This document shows, piece after piece, positions 1 to 11,852 of a stretch of 64,000 nt of DNA (position 1 is the stretch's first letter; every line of letters begins with the position of its first letter). The notes under the pieces are model-generated. The model ran no database searches. It saw only the letters and a list, made by a program, of their open reading frames with translations, and was not told where the DNA came from. The translations under genes and the position numbers were made by a program. Origin of the DNA: Otatea glauca (Eukaryota; Streptophyta; Magnoliopsida; Poales; Poaceae). The stretch lies in the NCBI GenBank assembly GCA_036346275.1, contig CM070723.1, positions 48,934,743-48,998,742 of the forward strand, in the 5' to 3' direction.

Positions 1-1378
1 TCGCGGGCTGCGGCTTCTTCCTCCCGAGCTCGGCCATCGCTGGTCGAACTCACCAAAGCTTCGACGGAGGATCTTCTTCTTCCACCGCGGCGCCATCGCG
101 AAGCTAAAGACTAGAGGATGTCTGAAGCCATTTGAAAGAACAAAAGAAAAAGCTCGTCCCCTTCAAGCAAGCTACAACGCATACGATATATATATCCGGA
201 TAATGGAGGCTAAGCGTCTCGAGTAAATCTGGTCTTGGAAAGCGAAGCATCCTTCACGAAGCGAAGCGATCAAGAAGAGCGGCGGTAGCGCGCATAAACT
301 ATGCTCGGTATGCGCAGCGAGGCAAGTAAAGCCCGGCGGTTCAAATGCCCGGCCAAACTCGGGGCGGCCGTCGGATCAATAAACACACGCGGAAATCGCT
401 TAACCGCGGATCGGTGGACCGACCTACCGAGCCCGCCACCACTTTCGTCCAAGTTCAACCCCAATCGAATCGGTAGAAATCGCTTGGGAGTTCGGGGCTC
501 TTGGCGAATACTAATAAAGGATACCCAACGGCCGGCGGCGAGCGGTGACCTCAAGCATATCTCGACCAGCAACGCGCGCGCGCGCGCCGACCGAATCGCT
601 GCGAGACCGCGCAAGGCATCCGCTCCCGACCGGCGGGAAGCGAATCCGACGGATAGCGCTCCGACCCCTCTTGGCGGGCGGGATCTCCGACTCAACCAAA
701 CCAAGGTGTGACGCCGAGTGCCGCGTGTCGAGTCCTCATCGGCCTACCGCCACGTACCCGAATAAGGTCAATCGGGCGACTATACAAGGCGGTGGCTCCT
801 TCCCAAGAAGATCGGTGGTGTAGAAGACAAAGCTTCGGCCCATCAACGATCCACGTGCGGCCACGGCGCGCGCCCCTCCGGCGGCACCAGCGTCACGCAC
901 CTCGGCGTCGGCGTCGCAAGGATCACGAGAGGGCAAATCACGCTACTTCAGGAAATACCTAACCTCCACGACCACCAAGGCTACCAACCCGGCATGGGCA
1001 AGGCAGGTGGCGACCATTCCACGGGACGAAGGCCGGAGCTCTAGCATAGGTCACCTCGCTTTTCCTCCTAACTCTCGATGTAACTTGCCCCTTCATACGT
1101 ATAAAAGGAGGCGGGGCTAAGCGATCGAGGAGGCAACGGCGAAGCGAGAAAGGAGAGCGCTATCAAACCCATCTCGCTAAGCCATTGGCATTCTCGCTTG
1201 TAAAACTTTGTGCGATCATACGTACCAAGAGTAATACAACACCACCACACATGGCTGGGTAGGGACCTTGGCCGAACGGTATACATCTTGGACTCACGAG
1301 TCTAACCATTCAGGGAGTGGAACGCGCGACCCCCTAGACTTACAAATTTACTTGCCGGCGCTCCCGAAAACGCCGACA
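1..1378 (+). mobile_element. LTR of a gypsy-like retrotransposon (3' part, cut by window start)
   Basis: This is a GC-rich block with no coherent coding frame. It has a TATA box at 1100-1107 followed by a purine-rich leader, and it ends in ACA at 1378, as an LTR should. Sequence after 1379 belongs to a different repeat that recurs without this block near 29105, which places the right border. No tRNA primer-binding site follows 1378, so this is a 3' LTR or a solo LTR and not a 5' LTR. The left end lies outside the window. The many overlapping ORFs in 270-960 are by-products of high GC. Assignment to gypsy rests on general composition and LTR style and is an inference. Confidence 0.6.
1100..1107 (+). 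promoter_or_regulatory. TATA box of the LTR promoter
   Basis: TATAAAAG lies about 270 bp before the LTR end and is followed by a GA-rich stretch. Position and form fit a retrotransposon U3/R promoter reading rightward. Confidence 0.5.
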
Positions 1379-1535
1379 CCTTCCATTTCGGTTAGCCCTC
1401 AAAAGCTACAATTTGCGTGACGGTTTGCTAAGCGACATAACAAGAAAAGCCACATTGCCTTGACTCGGTGCTTCTGACCTAGCAAATCAAAAGCGACTTT
1501 TACCCAACGCAACTCCTAAATAGGAACTTACTTAA
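1379..1535. repeat. Remnant of a short DNA-transposon-like repeat
   Basis: The sequence starting with TTCCATTTCGGTTAG (from 1381) closely matches 29107-29180, and the matched stretch ends in both places with a short A/C-rich tail. The left half is missing because the LTR at 1-1378 abuts it. It probably belongs to a non-autonomous hAT-like family; no terminal repeats are preserved here. Confidence 0.45.
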
Positions 1536-2330
1536 TTACTACGTGTCAGGTGGACTATACGTAGAATTCACAGAATTTGATCTCACGACCTCTACGTTAT
1601 CTTAATCTTAAGACAGCTCCATGCACTAATCGATGTCTGCACTCTAAAATAGGTGTCAGGTTTACTAAGGTAGTAAGCTATGCAATGTGCCTGTAAAAAC
1701 TTTGAAAAAAATATGGAGTAAGAAGCTGGTTTCTTATTAGAGAGAAATTTTTGTAGTAGATAACATTGGTAGTAAGTAGTGGTAGTAGAAATCAAATAAA
1801 ATCATCAATTCCTCAAGGGTATTATAGACTTTTCCTATCCATTCATCAAGGGTATTTTAGATTTTTCCTAATTCGTTCACAGTTTTGGATTCGCCGAATA
1901 CCTGGTGATCTTCAGAGGCTTCTTATCCATTCATCCGCCATTCATCAAGATCACAGGACGTGTTTTACCGTAGAGGACAAATAGTATGACAGAACTTTTT
2001 ACCTTTTTACCCCTCTCGATTTTACTACCAATACTACAGGTGGTAATATAACTAGATATAAATTGATTTCAACCATTAGATTCAAAGGAATGGACGGCTT
2101 ATATTGATTTTAATCCACTGTAAAAGAGCTCTTATGAGATGCCACAGATGAGAGTAGTAAAATGTTGCCATGGTAGGAGTAGAAATCCTCCGTGTATGTT
2201 TTGCAGCCTGTCGCGTCCTTACAAAGCATTCGATCTGCCAATTGATGTGCTACTAGTTCAGTGCCCATGCGTTGCTATGAAAAATAAATTGTTAACGAAA
2301 CATAAAGGTTAAGCAATAACGAAAATTTTG
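1536..2330. other. AT-rich stretch, no gene seen
   Basis: Only short random ORFs occur. There is a local near-duplication of a phrase of about 20 bp (tatccattcatcaagggtat type, 1805-1860) and several GTAGTA-type triplets around 1750-1790. I recognise no gene or element. Confidence 0.5.
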
Positions 2331-2394
2331 CTACAAGATCAAACATCTATTTCTCCTAATTACAAAAGCACAAAAGTTAACCAAAGAATAGCAA

Positions 2395-2700
2395 GCCCGT
2401 AAGCTACGCTCACCTCCGGTGCCTCGCAGAGGAGGCGGCCGCACCGCGGAGCGAGGGGATGGGTCCCAGATGTTGGGAAGTTCGGTCCAAGAAGTCGGGT
2501 TGCTATTGGTCCTCCTCCTCCTCCGCATCCCCGCCTTTTCCTCCTCCGCCGCGGCGGTAACCTCGAGGAGTCCGCGCGCAGCACGAGAGATCAAGGAGGC
2601 ATGCAGCGGCGAGCAAAGCCACGGCGGCGTCGCCCATCTCCGTCAAATCTCTTTGTCACGGGTGGCGTGAGGAGGTAGAGGTGGTCGGGCGGAGCGAAAA
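2395..2700 (-). other. GC-rich island, possible first-exon remnant on the minus strand
   Basis: Base composition jumps from AT-rich to GC-rich for about 300 bp. On the minus strand a frame opens near 2627 with an alanine/leucine-rich hydrophobic start (MGDAAVALLAAACLL) and stops after about 44 codons. This resembles the start of a grass gene, perhaps a signal-peptide exon, but no following exon is recognisable. It could equally be a gene scrap carried by a transposon. Confidence 0.25.
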
Positions 2701-3109
2701 AGAAGCATTGTTTTTTTTTGGATTGATCCATTTTTTCTGCGGTGATTGTTTTTATAGAGGTGAGTTGGGGGTGGAGAACGAACCTCCACCAACTCTAAAT
2801 TAGAGGCAGTAGAGAATACATAAGATGCGATATCAGACCTGCTACGGATTAATAAGATCATTGATCCGTAGTCAGGCAGCCTCTGGTGCGGTATATATAT
2901 TGGGTAGTCATGGAAGGAGAAGGATTTCCTTTGGGCACATTGGGTAGCTTACTCTTTTCTAGCGAAGGTGCTTATCGATATACTTTATTGTGCAGATGAA
3001 ATTGGGAATGCTTTAAGAATCAATCCACTTCGCAGCCAAACAGAGCCCTATGTCTCTGTTTACTAAATAAATCTCATTTTCATGATCGCATTGCAAAACC
3101 GAACGAAAT

Positions 3110-4174
3110 AGACAATTGAAATAAATCAGAGTCCAAATCCTTTTTATTCTCAGTGACATGTAACATCTAATTGTAACATGGACAACCAAACCTGAACAGA
3201 AAGAATATGCTGATAAATGCTTGCTGCTAAAAATGCTTGCTGTTTCATCATGCCATGTGAGAGGAGTGCAGGAGAGGATGAGAGCCCCTTGCTGCAGAAA
3301 TTGCTCTAGAGAGAATAACCGGACGCAATCTCTGCGATTTAAGATATTTCGACTGCACACTCATCTTGAAATGCAATATGAGTGGCAACAAATAGATGCA
3401 TCAGATTGGGGAGCTAATCTACAAGATCTTTTCCCAATGCCTCCCAAACTCATACTTCTACGATAACACATGACACATGTTTTGCTTTGCTTCAAAGAAA
3501 TACAATTATACAAAAAATGCTAACGAAGGAAAATGACTTGAACACTATCATCCATATCTAGCTCCATGGAGAAAAACAGCTTGTGTGTCCTCCTTTTGTT
3601 CTACTTTTCCTTCACGATGAGCCATTTACATATGCTCATGTGGAGGATGAGACAAAAAAAAAAGAGAATCATAATTCATAACTCATGCTCAAGAGTTCTT
3701 TACTGTAGTTGAGTTATTGACTTGTTGTAGTAGGTTGGTCGTCATTACGCTCAATAGGTAAACTCGCTTCGTTTGATTTTTATAAGGCTTATTTGGTTTG
3801 TATTATTGTTAAAAATTATAAGACGTGTATAAATCTTTAATGTTAATTTCTCTAATGGCCCCTATTTATTTTCTTCACTTTCTAAGCATTATACGTAACT
3901 TACCACACAAACTAATCTCTCTCATAATTCTAAAGCCCTTAATAGAAAGGTACTTTAATCATTCTCTTTGATGTCTTTCTCAATCTTAGAACTTTTTCTT
4001 AATCTATATCCTTAGTCAAAATACATCCTATAAAAATCAACGGAGTGAGTATAAGAAACACGAGGGTCAACTGCACAGTATGCAGACCAAGAACTTTGAG
4101 ATCAATATCACTATTCTTTTTGGGAAATGCTTTTTTGTTAACTAAATCACTAGGTGATTACAGTGCAGGGTTTT
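3110..4174. repeat. Dispersed duplicated segment, copy A
   Basis: Matches copy B (8100-8340 plus 11140-11852) and part of copy C (25885-26125). Shared blocks include one containing gatcttttcccaatgcctcc (3425 and 11334) and the region with the motif ttgggaaa near 4117 and 11820. It is interrupted by a Stowaway-like element and ends at the LTR starting at 4175. I recognise no protein in it, so it is an old local duplication of non-coding or untranslated sequence. Confidence 0.5.
3761..4049. mobile_element. Stowaway-like MITE (Tc1/mariner type)
   Basis: The left end reads CTCGCTTCGTTTGATTTTTA and the reverse complement of the right end reads CTCACTCCGTTGATTTTTAT. These are imperfect terminal inverted repeats of the CTCCCTCCGT class. 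TA dinucleotides flank both ends (3759-3760 and 4050-4051), as expected for the TA target of mariner transposases. The interior is AT-rich and non-coding. It lies inside duplicated segment A and has no counterpart in copy B. Confidence 0.65.
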
Positions 4175-6307
4175 TGTTAGATATAACTCAATATCTCTAA
4201 CTACCATATCTTTTGATTCTATTTAAAATAGGTTGTTAGTTCAGTCGTCTACAATTATAGCTCTTTGACTATATAAAACAACCCTCTGTACTTATGATCT
4301 TGAAGCATTCAAGTAAATTGTTTTCCATATTCTTTTCCCACAAAATTTTTTCTAGTTTATATTAATATTGCGGCGTGGGCACGGCAACAGAAGGATCCAC
4401 CGCCGGCCGACGTCATCATCGTCGCTCCGGCTTTCGCGCCGGCCATCTTCGCCGCTTGGCCGTATCCGCCGGCATCTACTTCGACCGCCACTTCGCCAGC
4501 CTCTGCGCGGCTTCCTCCGCCCGCCACATTGGCTCCCGCGGCCATCGCGCCGCTCCGACGCACGCACCTGGGGTTCCGATCTGTCGCTGCCGCCGTCGAG
4601 ACCATCGGCTATCCCTGCTTCCGCGAGGCCACCATCCGCGCGCCGACCGCGCGCCTGCTCTGGTCACCTCGGCTCCCCGCACTGCCGTCTCTTCGGCTTC
4701 CGACGCTTCCGTGGGCAACCGACCGCTGTCGCGTGATCGCGCCCCGGCCGGCTCCAACAGCCGCCCGCCGCCGGTCGCCCTCCGGCCCCGCACCGGCTCA
4801 TGTCGGGCTGCCGCATCGCCAACCGCCTCAGCCGCGGCTGGCTCGTCCGCGCCGTCCCTTCGCCCGACGTGCCACCGCCCATGAAGTGCTCTCCAAACAG
4901 CACACGAATCTGGAGAAGCAACAGAGAGCCATTAAAGCCCATTGGACTCCAAACGAATCTCATAGACGGATTGAAATCCGGTTTTGGGTCCGTTGGCTCT
5001 GGCTCTGAAGCATCTTCGGTTTTTCCCTTCGGCTTTTGGCTCCAGTCAGCGGCTTCTCATTGGCAATTTGCTACCGGGTGATGGAGAATTTGCTTTTTAC
5101 GTGGCGACTGTTACAGGGTTAATAAAAAAAAGTTCAAGCAGAATTTATCATTGAAGATTTATTCGACGTTTTATTATCGATTTATCATTAGCGGTTTCTT
5201 CGAGATTTCTTTGATGTTTCATCGTCTATTTGGAGATAAAAATATCAGTTGAGGAGATAATTGTATTTGGTGTTTCATCACCGTTTATTGAAATTTGGTA
5301 TTTCATGATCATTATCTTAGTGTTTTATTCACCGTTTGAATACGATGACCATTATGGAGGTTTTTGGTAACGTTCATTTGGAATTTGACGACACTCTGAT
5401 GGTAGCATTATTCTCTTTGGAGTTTTCCTAGTGAAGGTTTTGCTCTCATATTAGTTTGTGATGAAGGTTTAAAGTGCAAGGGGTTTGTTTCTATGTGGAT
5501 ACTACAACATTGTTTTGTTGTCTTTGCTCGACATGAGGGGTCTACTGCAATTTATACTCTATTAACAGCACAACAGTTTTTCTTCATATTGACATTTTTT
5601 TGAGCAGTTTCAACCATGTTATGGATTTTCAGTAGGCAGTTTATCGAATTTTATATTCCAGGCGGAGCATATCAAAAATTCATGATATAAGTTCTTCGCT
5701 ATCTATCAAGCACCTCAGGTGATATCTTGGTTTATGCCATTTGATGATTATGTGTTTGATTCAGAAAGTCAGTTGCACAAACTCAGATTTTATTGAGGTT
5801 ATGAATTGTTGAAGACCCAGATTCTTCGTCTGCTTTATTATAGCTGTGTGTTTAGATTGACTGTTCCATTCTCTCTCGACCTACTAGTGGTTTGCTCAAT
5901 CTTGCTTCATTAGAAGTGTTTGGATTAGATTGTTCCAGTCTTTTATACTCTGGGTTGTTTTGCACTAAAAATGTTTAGCTTGACTGTTCCAGTCTTCCTC
6001 GTTCGGTAGTCCTTTGGACTTTTAACTCACTTGTATTCATATGCTTATTCACCCTTTAGGTTTTTTGGAAACAATTTCTTTATAGATTTTGAGTTAAGGG
6101 GTTGTTTGTTGGAGATAACTCAATATCTCTAACTACTATATCTTTTGATTCTATCCAAATAGGTTGTTAGTCCAGTCATCTACAACTAGGACTCTTGAGC
6201 TATACAAGCTAACTCCTTGTACTTGTAATCTTGAAGCATTATAGTAGATTGTTTTCTGTGGTTTTTTCCTGCAAGGGTTTTTCACGTTAAATCTCCTCTC
6301 CAATATT
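4175..6307 (+). mobile_element. Short non-autonomous LTR retroelement without gag-pol
   Basis: Two direct repeats of about 195-200 bp (4175 to about 4370 and 6107 to about 6307) both start with TG and share the block AACTCAATATCTCTAACTA and a second block ending in CTTGAAGCATT. The right copy is preceded by a purine run (AAGGGG) that could be a polypurine tract. The interior of about 1.7 kb has a GC-rich part (4370-5080) and a T-rich part (5090-6100), with no reverse transcriptase, integrase or gag motif. The exact 3' borders of the LTRs and the target duplication are not resolved. LTR style suggests copia. Confidence 0.6.
4370..5081. other. GC-rich interior of the short LTR element, possible captured gene fragment
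   Basis: Several overlapping ORFs run on both strands, rich in Arg, Pro, Ala and Ser; none shows a domain I recognise. The sharp GC contrast to both LTRs and to the T-rich part after 5090 is what a transduced exon of a grass gene would look like, but the sequence is not identified. I do not call any of these ORFs a gene. Confidence 0.3.
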
Positions 6308-6329
6308 ATGTCATGCATTTATTCTTAAT

Positions 6330-6880
6330 AGTTACAAATCTCGGTGAGATTTCGGTACATCTCGACCGGGACTGAGATTCTAAATCTCAGCGGAATAATT
6401 TTCTTTGAAAATTAGTGTTGCTATTGTAATTTCAGTAAATCTCAACAAAATTTTGTTAAATTTCGCCGAGATTTTGGATTTTTGGACTGGATTTTGCACC
6501 AACTTTTTTGTGAAGAATTATAATGCCTTTTATGAGGAATACATGTGAAAATTTTATAAAAAAATACATATACAAATTATGTAAACCTAACCCTAAATCC
6601 TAACTTGAATTTCGGCCTTAAATAATGCATTTCAACCTGCCTTAAATGATGTATTTCAACCTTAAATTGTATTTTGGTCTAAATCTTAACTTGGATTTCA
6701 GTTTTAAATGATGTATTTCGCTTAAATCCTAACTTGAATTTCGATCTTAAATTGTATTTTGACATAAACTCTAACTTGGGAATTTTATGTGAAAATGCTT
6801 AGTATTTTGCATTCAAACATATAGGAAATGTAGATAAATGCTTGCATAATTTTTTCATATATTTTTTCCCAATTTTTGCT
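6330..6880. repeat. Dispersed repeat family X, copy 1
   Basis: Recurrent phrases such as tttcgccgagattt, CCTAACCCTAAATCC and TTAAATGATGTATTTC appear. The segment 6580-6860 matches the reverse complement of about 57000-57250 plus 56310-56395. A and T runs and repeated 'aaatctcggtgagattt' type half-palindromes suggest degenerate terminal inverted repeats. Non-coding. Confidence 0.5.
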
Positions 6881-8099
6881 AGCCACGGGAGACCACGTTT
6901 TCAATGATTTCTTTCCAACAAATAACACGGGGGAGTACATGGATACATCTTAAACTTATTAGATGTTTCCTAATTTCATGTTTTGTTTCTGTTATCATTC
7001 AACTCCATCACTTTCATCTCCTTCCATTCAAATGAGGCAAGCTCGTTCTCGCGACCTAGGAAAGCCATCATAAGATACTCTTCCACATAAAACTGGCTCC
7101 ACACACTCAAATCTTAATATCTTATCTTTTCTAGCTACTGGTTCATGAACTGCCACAGACTGACTGCAATTAAAGATGATTTCTTTTGCCTCGGGTTCTA
7201 GGGAGCACTCTTTTCTAGATTCACAATGAGGCGCGTTTCAGAAGCGTATCTGAACAATGACAGAAGACTTGCAAGCGTTTTGAGTTGTAGGCATGGTAAC
7301 CTGTGACTGTGTACTATACACTTTAAGAAGTGCCCTTATGAGCAGCTTAATTTTAGTGTCTTTCTTATCTAGAAAAATGTGCTATGTTCATTCTGAACTG
7401 ATGTAACCGTTGCATAGATGAAACTGGAATATGCTTTTGAAATCAGCGAAAAGGAACTGCTAGTATCTTCTTACTCTGATGACCTACTGTTTTTGTTTTG
7501 GGATGATGATTTATTGATGATCATATACTGATAGTATCTTCAGATTTCTGTAAGAATGCTGCATTCCTGACCGATAGACATTCAAATCATACCACTGAAA
7601 AGATTTACACTGAAGTTTTTCCTTGTACACAAAAACATATTACAGTTCAGAACCCTTAATTTTCGGTAACCGGTAAGTTGTAACTGCTATTTGTCACAAG
7701 ATCTTCACGAAGCAAATAAACACTATGAGGAAATAATACCATTATATAAATTGAAGAGAAGCTGCCAAGAACAGTGCAGATGGAGAGGGGTCCAGGAGTG
7801 CCCCGGTTGCAGCCGAAATCAAGGTCTTGGCATGTCTCTCAGCTTACTTGACTGTCTACTCCTGCTGGTTTTGAGATCGAGGGTGAATGACTGAAAAAGC
7901 GGAGGCACTTCACCAACTTCTTGTTGCGCATGACCTTCTCCCGATACCTCCGAAACCTAAACCTATACATACAGTAGTGATAAACAAATACAACATGTTC
8001 TGTTTATCTATAAAGCCATTAGTACAGTTCTGTCCTTCTTTCCCCGTCTACTGTAAGCAAACCAGACAGAAGCACATAAAAACTGTAAGCTCTACACAA
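6881..8099. other. Spacer, no gene seen
   Basis: The two ORFs of 67-71 codons (7691-7894 and 7887-8102) show no known domain, have unremarkable composition and overlap each other. No terminal repeats or target duplications were found. Confidence 0.4.
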
Positions 8100-8340
8100 T
8101 AACACTATTGTGGACCTTGGCAGTGTCAAATTTAATTAAGGTATGTATGCAATATTGTACATACAGTTTTATGTGCCAGAGACGATATGTTAATGAGTTT
8201 ATGAAGTTATGAGCTCTCTCTAGTCCAGAGAAGAAACAAACCAGAGTCACTATATGTAACTTGTCATTGTCATATGAGGAACCAAACCTACTGATGAAGA
8301 TAGGACTGATAAACGCTTGATATTTCATGACCTTGGTTAA
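8100..8340. repeat. Dispersed duplicated segment, copy B (left part)
   Basis: Aligns with copy A around 3120-3245: both contain the order 'gtaac...aaccaaacct...ctgataaa(t/c)gcttg...tttcat'. The match breaks at about 8335 and resumes at about 11150, so the ~2.8 kb between is later insertion. Confidence 0.45.
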
Positions 8341-8405
8341 TACGAAGCAATAATATCCATGTAGGATTGAACCACATGGACCAATTGAAATGGACGAATT
8401 ACAAA

Positions 8406-9406
8406 TGTAACACCGTGGTCCAAAATCCGCTCAAAGCCCAGCCCACCATGAGATAGGCCTACGCATGCATAGCAACCTGCTTACACTTTCGTCTTCACTT
8501 CATGTAAAAAAGTTAGTCCGAAAGTGCTACGTTTCAACAAGCACTATATGCTACTACAGCTCAATTTAGATAAGCAACGTAGAACTAATCCCACCACCAC
8601 TCCACATGAGCACATGGGCCTTCACACTAATAGATCATGGTATTACATTCACCCCTCTTAAGGGTTGACATCCTCGCCAGCACACTATATAAATGGCAAA
8701 TACCCAGAATCAACCTTCAGTACACGTCCGTGCATTTAGGATCGACATATATGCTATGTTGTGCGTCCACTTCGAGGCCACACGTGCTATGCACCATATG
8801 TTCATGCCCCTATCACATACGTGCCTTTGCAGCGAAGTTTGATGCTCTAATAACATATGTAATATCATTGTCCAAAATCCACTCAAATCCTAGCCTACTG
8901 TGAGGGGCCCACATATACATAGCATCCTGCTTGCACTTTCTTTCTCGCTTTGTGTAAAAAAAGTTAATCTAGAGGTGCTACGTTTGGACCCATCGGACAA
9001 TATATGCTACTATAACTCAATTTAGACAAGCAATATTGGACTAATCCCATCACCATTAATCTACATAAGCCACATGGTCCTCTACACTAACGGGTCAAGG
9101 TATTACATTCACCATCTTTATGGGTTGACATCCTTGGCAACACACCATATACGTAGCAAATGCCCATAACCACCCATTAGTGGTTAGTGCTGGTACATAT
9201 GCCATGTTGTGTGTCTACTTTGGCCCCACATGCGCCATATGCTCACACTCCTATCCCACACGTGTCCATGTAGTGAAAGTTGATGCTCGGATACTATCTT
9301 TAACACCATAGGGTAGGCCCACACATGTATAGCACTCTGCTTATGCTTTTATCCTCGCTTTATGTAAAAGGATTAATCCGAAGGTGCTACGTTTGGACCC
9401 AACAGA
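8406..9406. repeat. Tandem repeat with ~445-bp unit (two full copies plus start of a third)
   Basis: Unit 1 spans about 8406-8857, unit 2 about 8858-9296, and unit 3 starts at 9297. Shared landmarks in order are: tccaaaatcc, tgcata/catacatagca, a short A-run after ATGTAAAA, GTGCTACGTTT, 'caatttaga(t/c)aagcaa', a 'gg(t/g)attacattcac' block and 'gttgacatcct'. Units differ at many positions, so the array is not recent. Non-coding; an ORF at 8637-8903 runs through unit 1 but is not conserved. Confidence 0.65.
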
Positions 9407-11057
9407 CAGGGGTGAAAACGGGCCAGATACGGGCAAATATTGCTCTTCTCATATTCTAACCCATATTTTTTTTCCCAGATATGGATACAAATTCGGATTA
9501 TTCAGGATATAGGCAGGAGACTGATATACGACGGACTCAAATCAAAAACGGATAAAAGTTAGAAGGATATTACTCACATAAAGAAAGGATTGTATGTTGA
9601 ATGGTACCACCATTGCAAGTTGTGAGGGAATAGCATATTCGTCATGCTAAACATTTCACTATCGTGTGCAATCTAAATTGATATATATAGATGCGATCGG
9701 CAAAGTAGCATGCTATCTTTGGATGGAGGGGTACTTCTATTCGGTTGAAAAAAATACAGACGATAGTTTCTGTTGTAGATCAATATGAAATATTTAGTTA
9801 TATTCAGGCAGGGAAGCAAATCCTCTGCCGTTACATTGTTAGTAAAAAGGCAAGGTTGTGCCGTTCCGTAATACTGTCCGCTGCTTCACTTTACACGGTT
9901 ACGACTTCCATACCCTTTTGGCCACGAAGAAATATTATCTTCCTTGTGAGTTGAGAGATTAACTGTTCTTTGATACTTTAGTTGCAGCTCGCCAGCTCTA
10001 GCGTTAAGGATTTGGATTGGCATTGCTACACCACCGATCACTTCCGATTAGCCTTCAGTGCAAGGAGCTTCGGCCTTCATGGGGATTGTTAGAAAACACA
10101 GTGTTCAGCAAAAAGATCTGACTGCTTAAACCAATTGTAACATCGCGTTAGAATCATAACCGTATCAAAATTCATTTACTTGTTTGTTGCCTCTCTTGTT
10201 GTTGAAGTACCTTGACGTGAATGACTCTGCAGTGACATTCCTGAATTCTTTCAGTCTTGTTTATGCCGTCTGCAAAGCTCTCCTACCTTCTGGCCAATGA
10301 TCCTAACAATTACTCGTTTGTTATTCTTTAGGAGCACACGGGAGAAGTGTTCACCAAGTCTCAGTACGTGTTCGAGGCTTAGTGGGATGAGTGAACCTTG
10401 TATTGGGCTTAATGTGGGCCTGCAGGGCTTGAAGTAGTAGCTAGGACGGCATGGAAATCGTAACCGTGCAAAGTAAAGCAACGGCCAGGATTTCGGAACG
10501 GCACAGCCGTGCCTTTATACCTAGAACGGCAGAGGATTTGCTTCCATTCAGGAAGGGTATAGGAAATCAGTGTCCTGATTTTACTAATTATGCTCCGTGT
10601 TACGTAGTAAATGTTTGCAGATTGGTGTCTGCTCGTTATCTATGTTCTTTTTTTTTTTAAGAAACAGTCAGCGAGTCTAGGCGAGGTGGCAAGAGGTTGC
10701 AGGTTCAGACTTTAGCTTACTGCAGTTTTTATATGCAGGTGCTGCAGAGAGCACGAAGGTTACGGCCTGGTGCAGCCTACAGAGGATCGACCATGCACGC
10801 AGCCCACAGCCCACATCAAAAGTAAGTCCCGGACTCTAGCCTTTTTTTCCGGATACCTAGTTAAAAGATATCCGAAATCCGGATCCCGTCCTATATCTAG
10901 CAGTTTGTGTCTGCTCCATATCTTATATTGAATCTAGCTTAAACTATTGAATTCTATCTTGATTTCGGATGGATAGTAAAACCCCTTTCTGAATCCGGCT
11001 TAAATCATATAGGAAATATCCATTTCCTTTTAACTCCTAATATATAGCAGGCACGGC
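9407..11057. mobile_element. hAT (Ac-like) insertion inside the third tandem unit
   Basis: Tandem unit 3 breaks off after about 9406 and its next landmark (atgctat...ctaaatttagaca) resumes at about 11058. The inserted DNA begins CAGGGGTGAAAACGGG, the typical start of Ac/Ds-like hAT elements. Both subterminal regions are rich in ATCCG/CGGAT-type motifs (9480-9550 and 10850-11000). No transposase is recognisable inside, so it is non-autonomous or decayed. I could not find an exact 8-bp target duplication. Confidence 0.45.
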
Positions 11058-11115
11058 ATGCTATCCTACTAAATTTAGACATACAATATATATAACTAAT
11101 CCTATTATCACTCAC
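11058..11115. repeat. Continuation of tandem unit 3 after the insertion
   Basis: The block matches unit 2 around 9006-9066: atgcta, aatttagaca, caatat, actaatcc and tatcac occur in the same order. Confidence 0.5.
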
Positions 11116-11139
11116 ACACGAGGACTACCTATGGCACCA

Positions 11140-11852
11140 CGTGGAAGTGATGAACAATGTTCACGCCATGCCATGAGAGAGGAGTGCACAGAGGACGAGA
11201 GCCCCTCTTGCTGAGTAAGAGTACAAGGCCGATAAGTATCCTTCTGCAACTTCTATCCTGTGTCGCCTTCATCCTGTCATCCAAAATCGAGTGACAGTGT
11301 GCACGAGCACAAGGATCATACCTACATCTACAAGATCTTTTCCCAATGCCTCCGAAGACCATACTATTACAATGACTCATGACACAGCATGTTCTATTTT
11401 CGTATGAAGCAATGCAATTGTAAGGCAAAAAGAAGAAGAAGAAGAAACAGAGAAAAATGGCTTGAGCACTATCGTAGGATCTAGCTTATTCGGAAAATGG
11501 CTAGCTTGCATGTATTCCTTTTGTTATATATATATATAGACACTCGAGGATGAAAAGAAATAAAGGGCACTGTAGCTTATGCACACGAGCAGGTGTTGTG
11601 TAGAACTGTAGATTGCGTTGATCTTTACTGACGTTTCGTAGAAAACAAAAAAAAAATCTTTACTGACGATGAGTTAATTGAATTATCATAGTTAGTTGGC
11701 CATTATGAGTTATGACCAAAGCATAGGAAGTACAAGAAGTTTATTCAACATCTGCACGATGTCCTAAGTTTCTTTAGATTACTGAGCGAAGGAATTTGAT
11801 AAGTCAACATCACTATTCTTTTGGGAAAAGTTTTTTTTGTTAGCTCAATCAT
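11140..11852. repeat. Dispersed duplicated segment, copy B (right part)
   Basis: Collinear with copy A from about 3240 to 4160, starting at a 'catgccatg(a/t)gagag' phrase and passing through gatcttttcccaatgcctcc. It lacks the Stowaway insertion seen in copy A. It ends exactly where an hAT-family end starts (11853). The ORF 11129-11428 on the minus strand has no recognisable domain. Confidence 0.5.
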
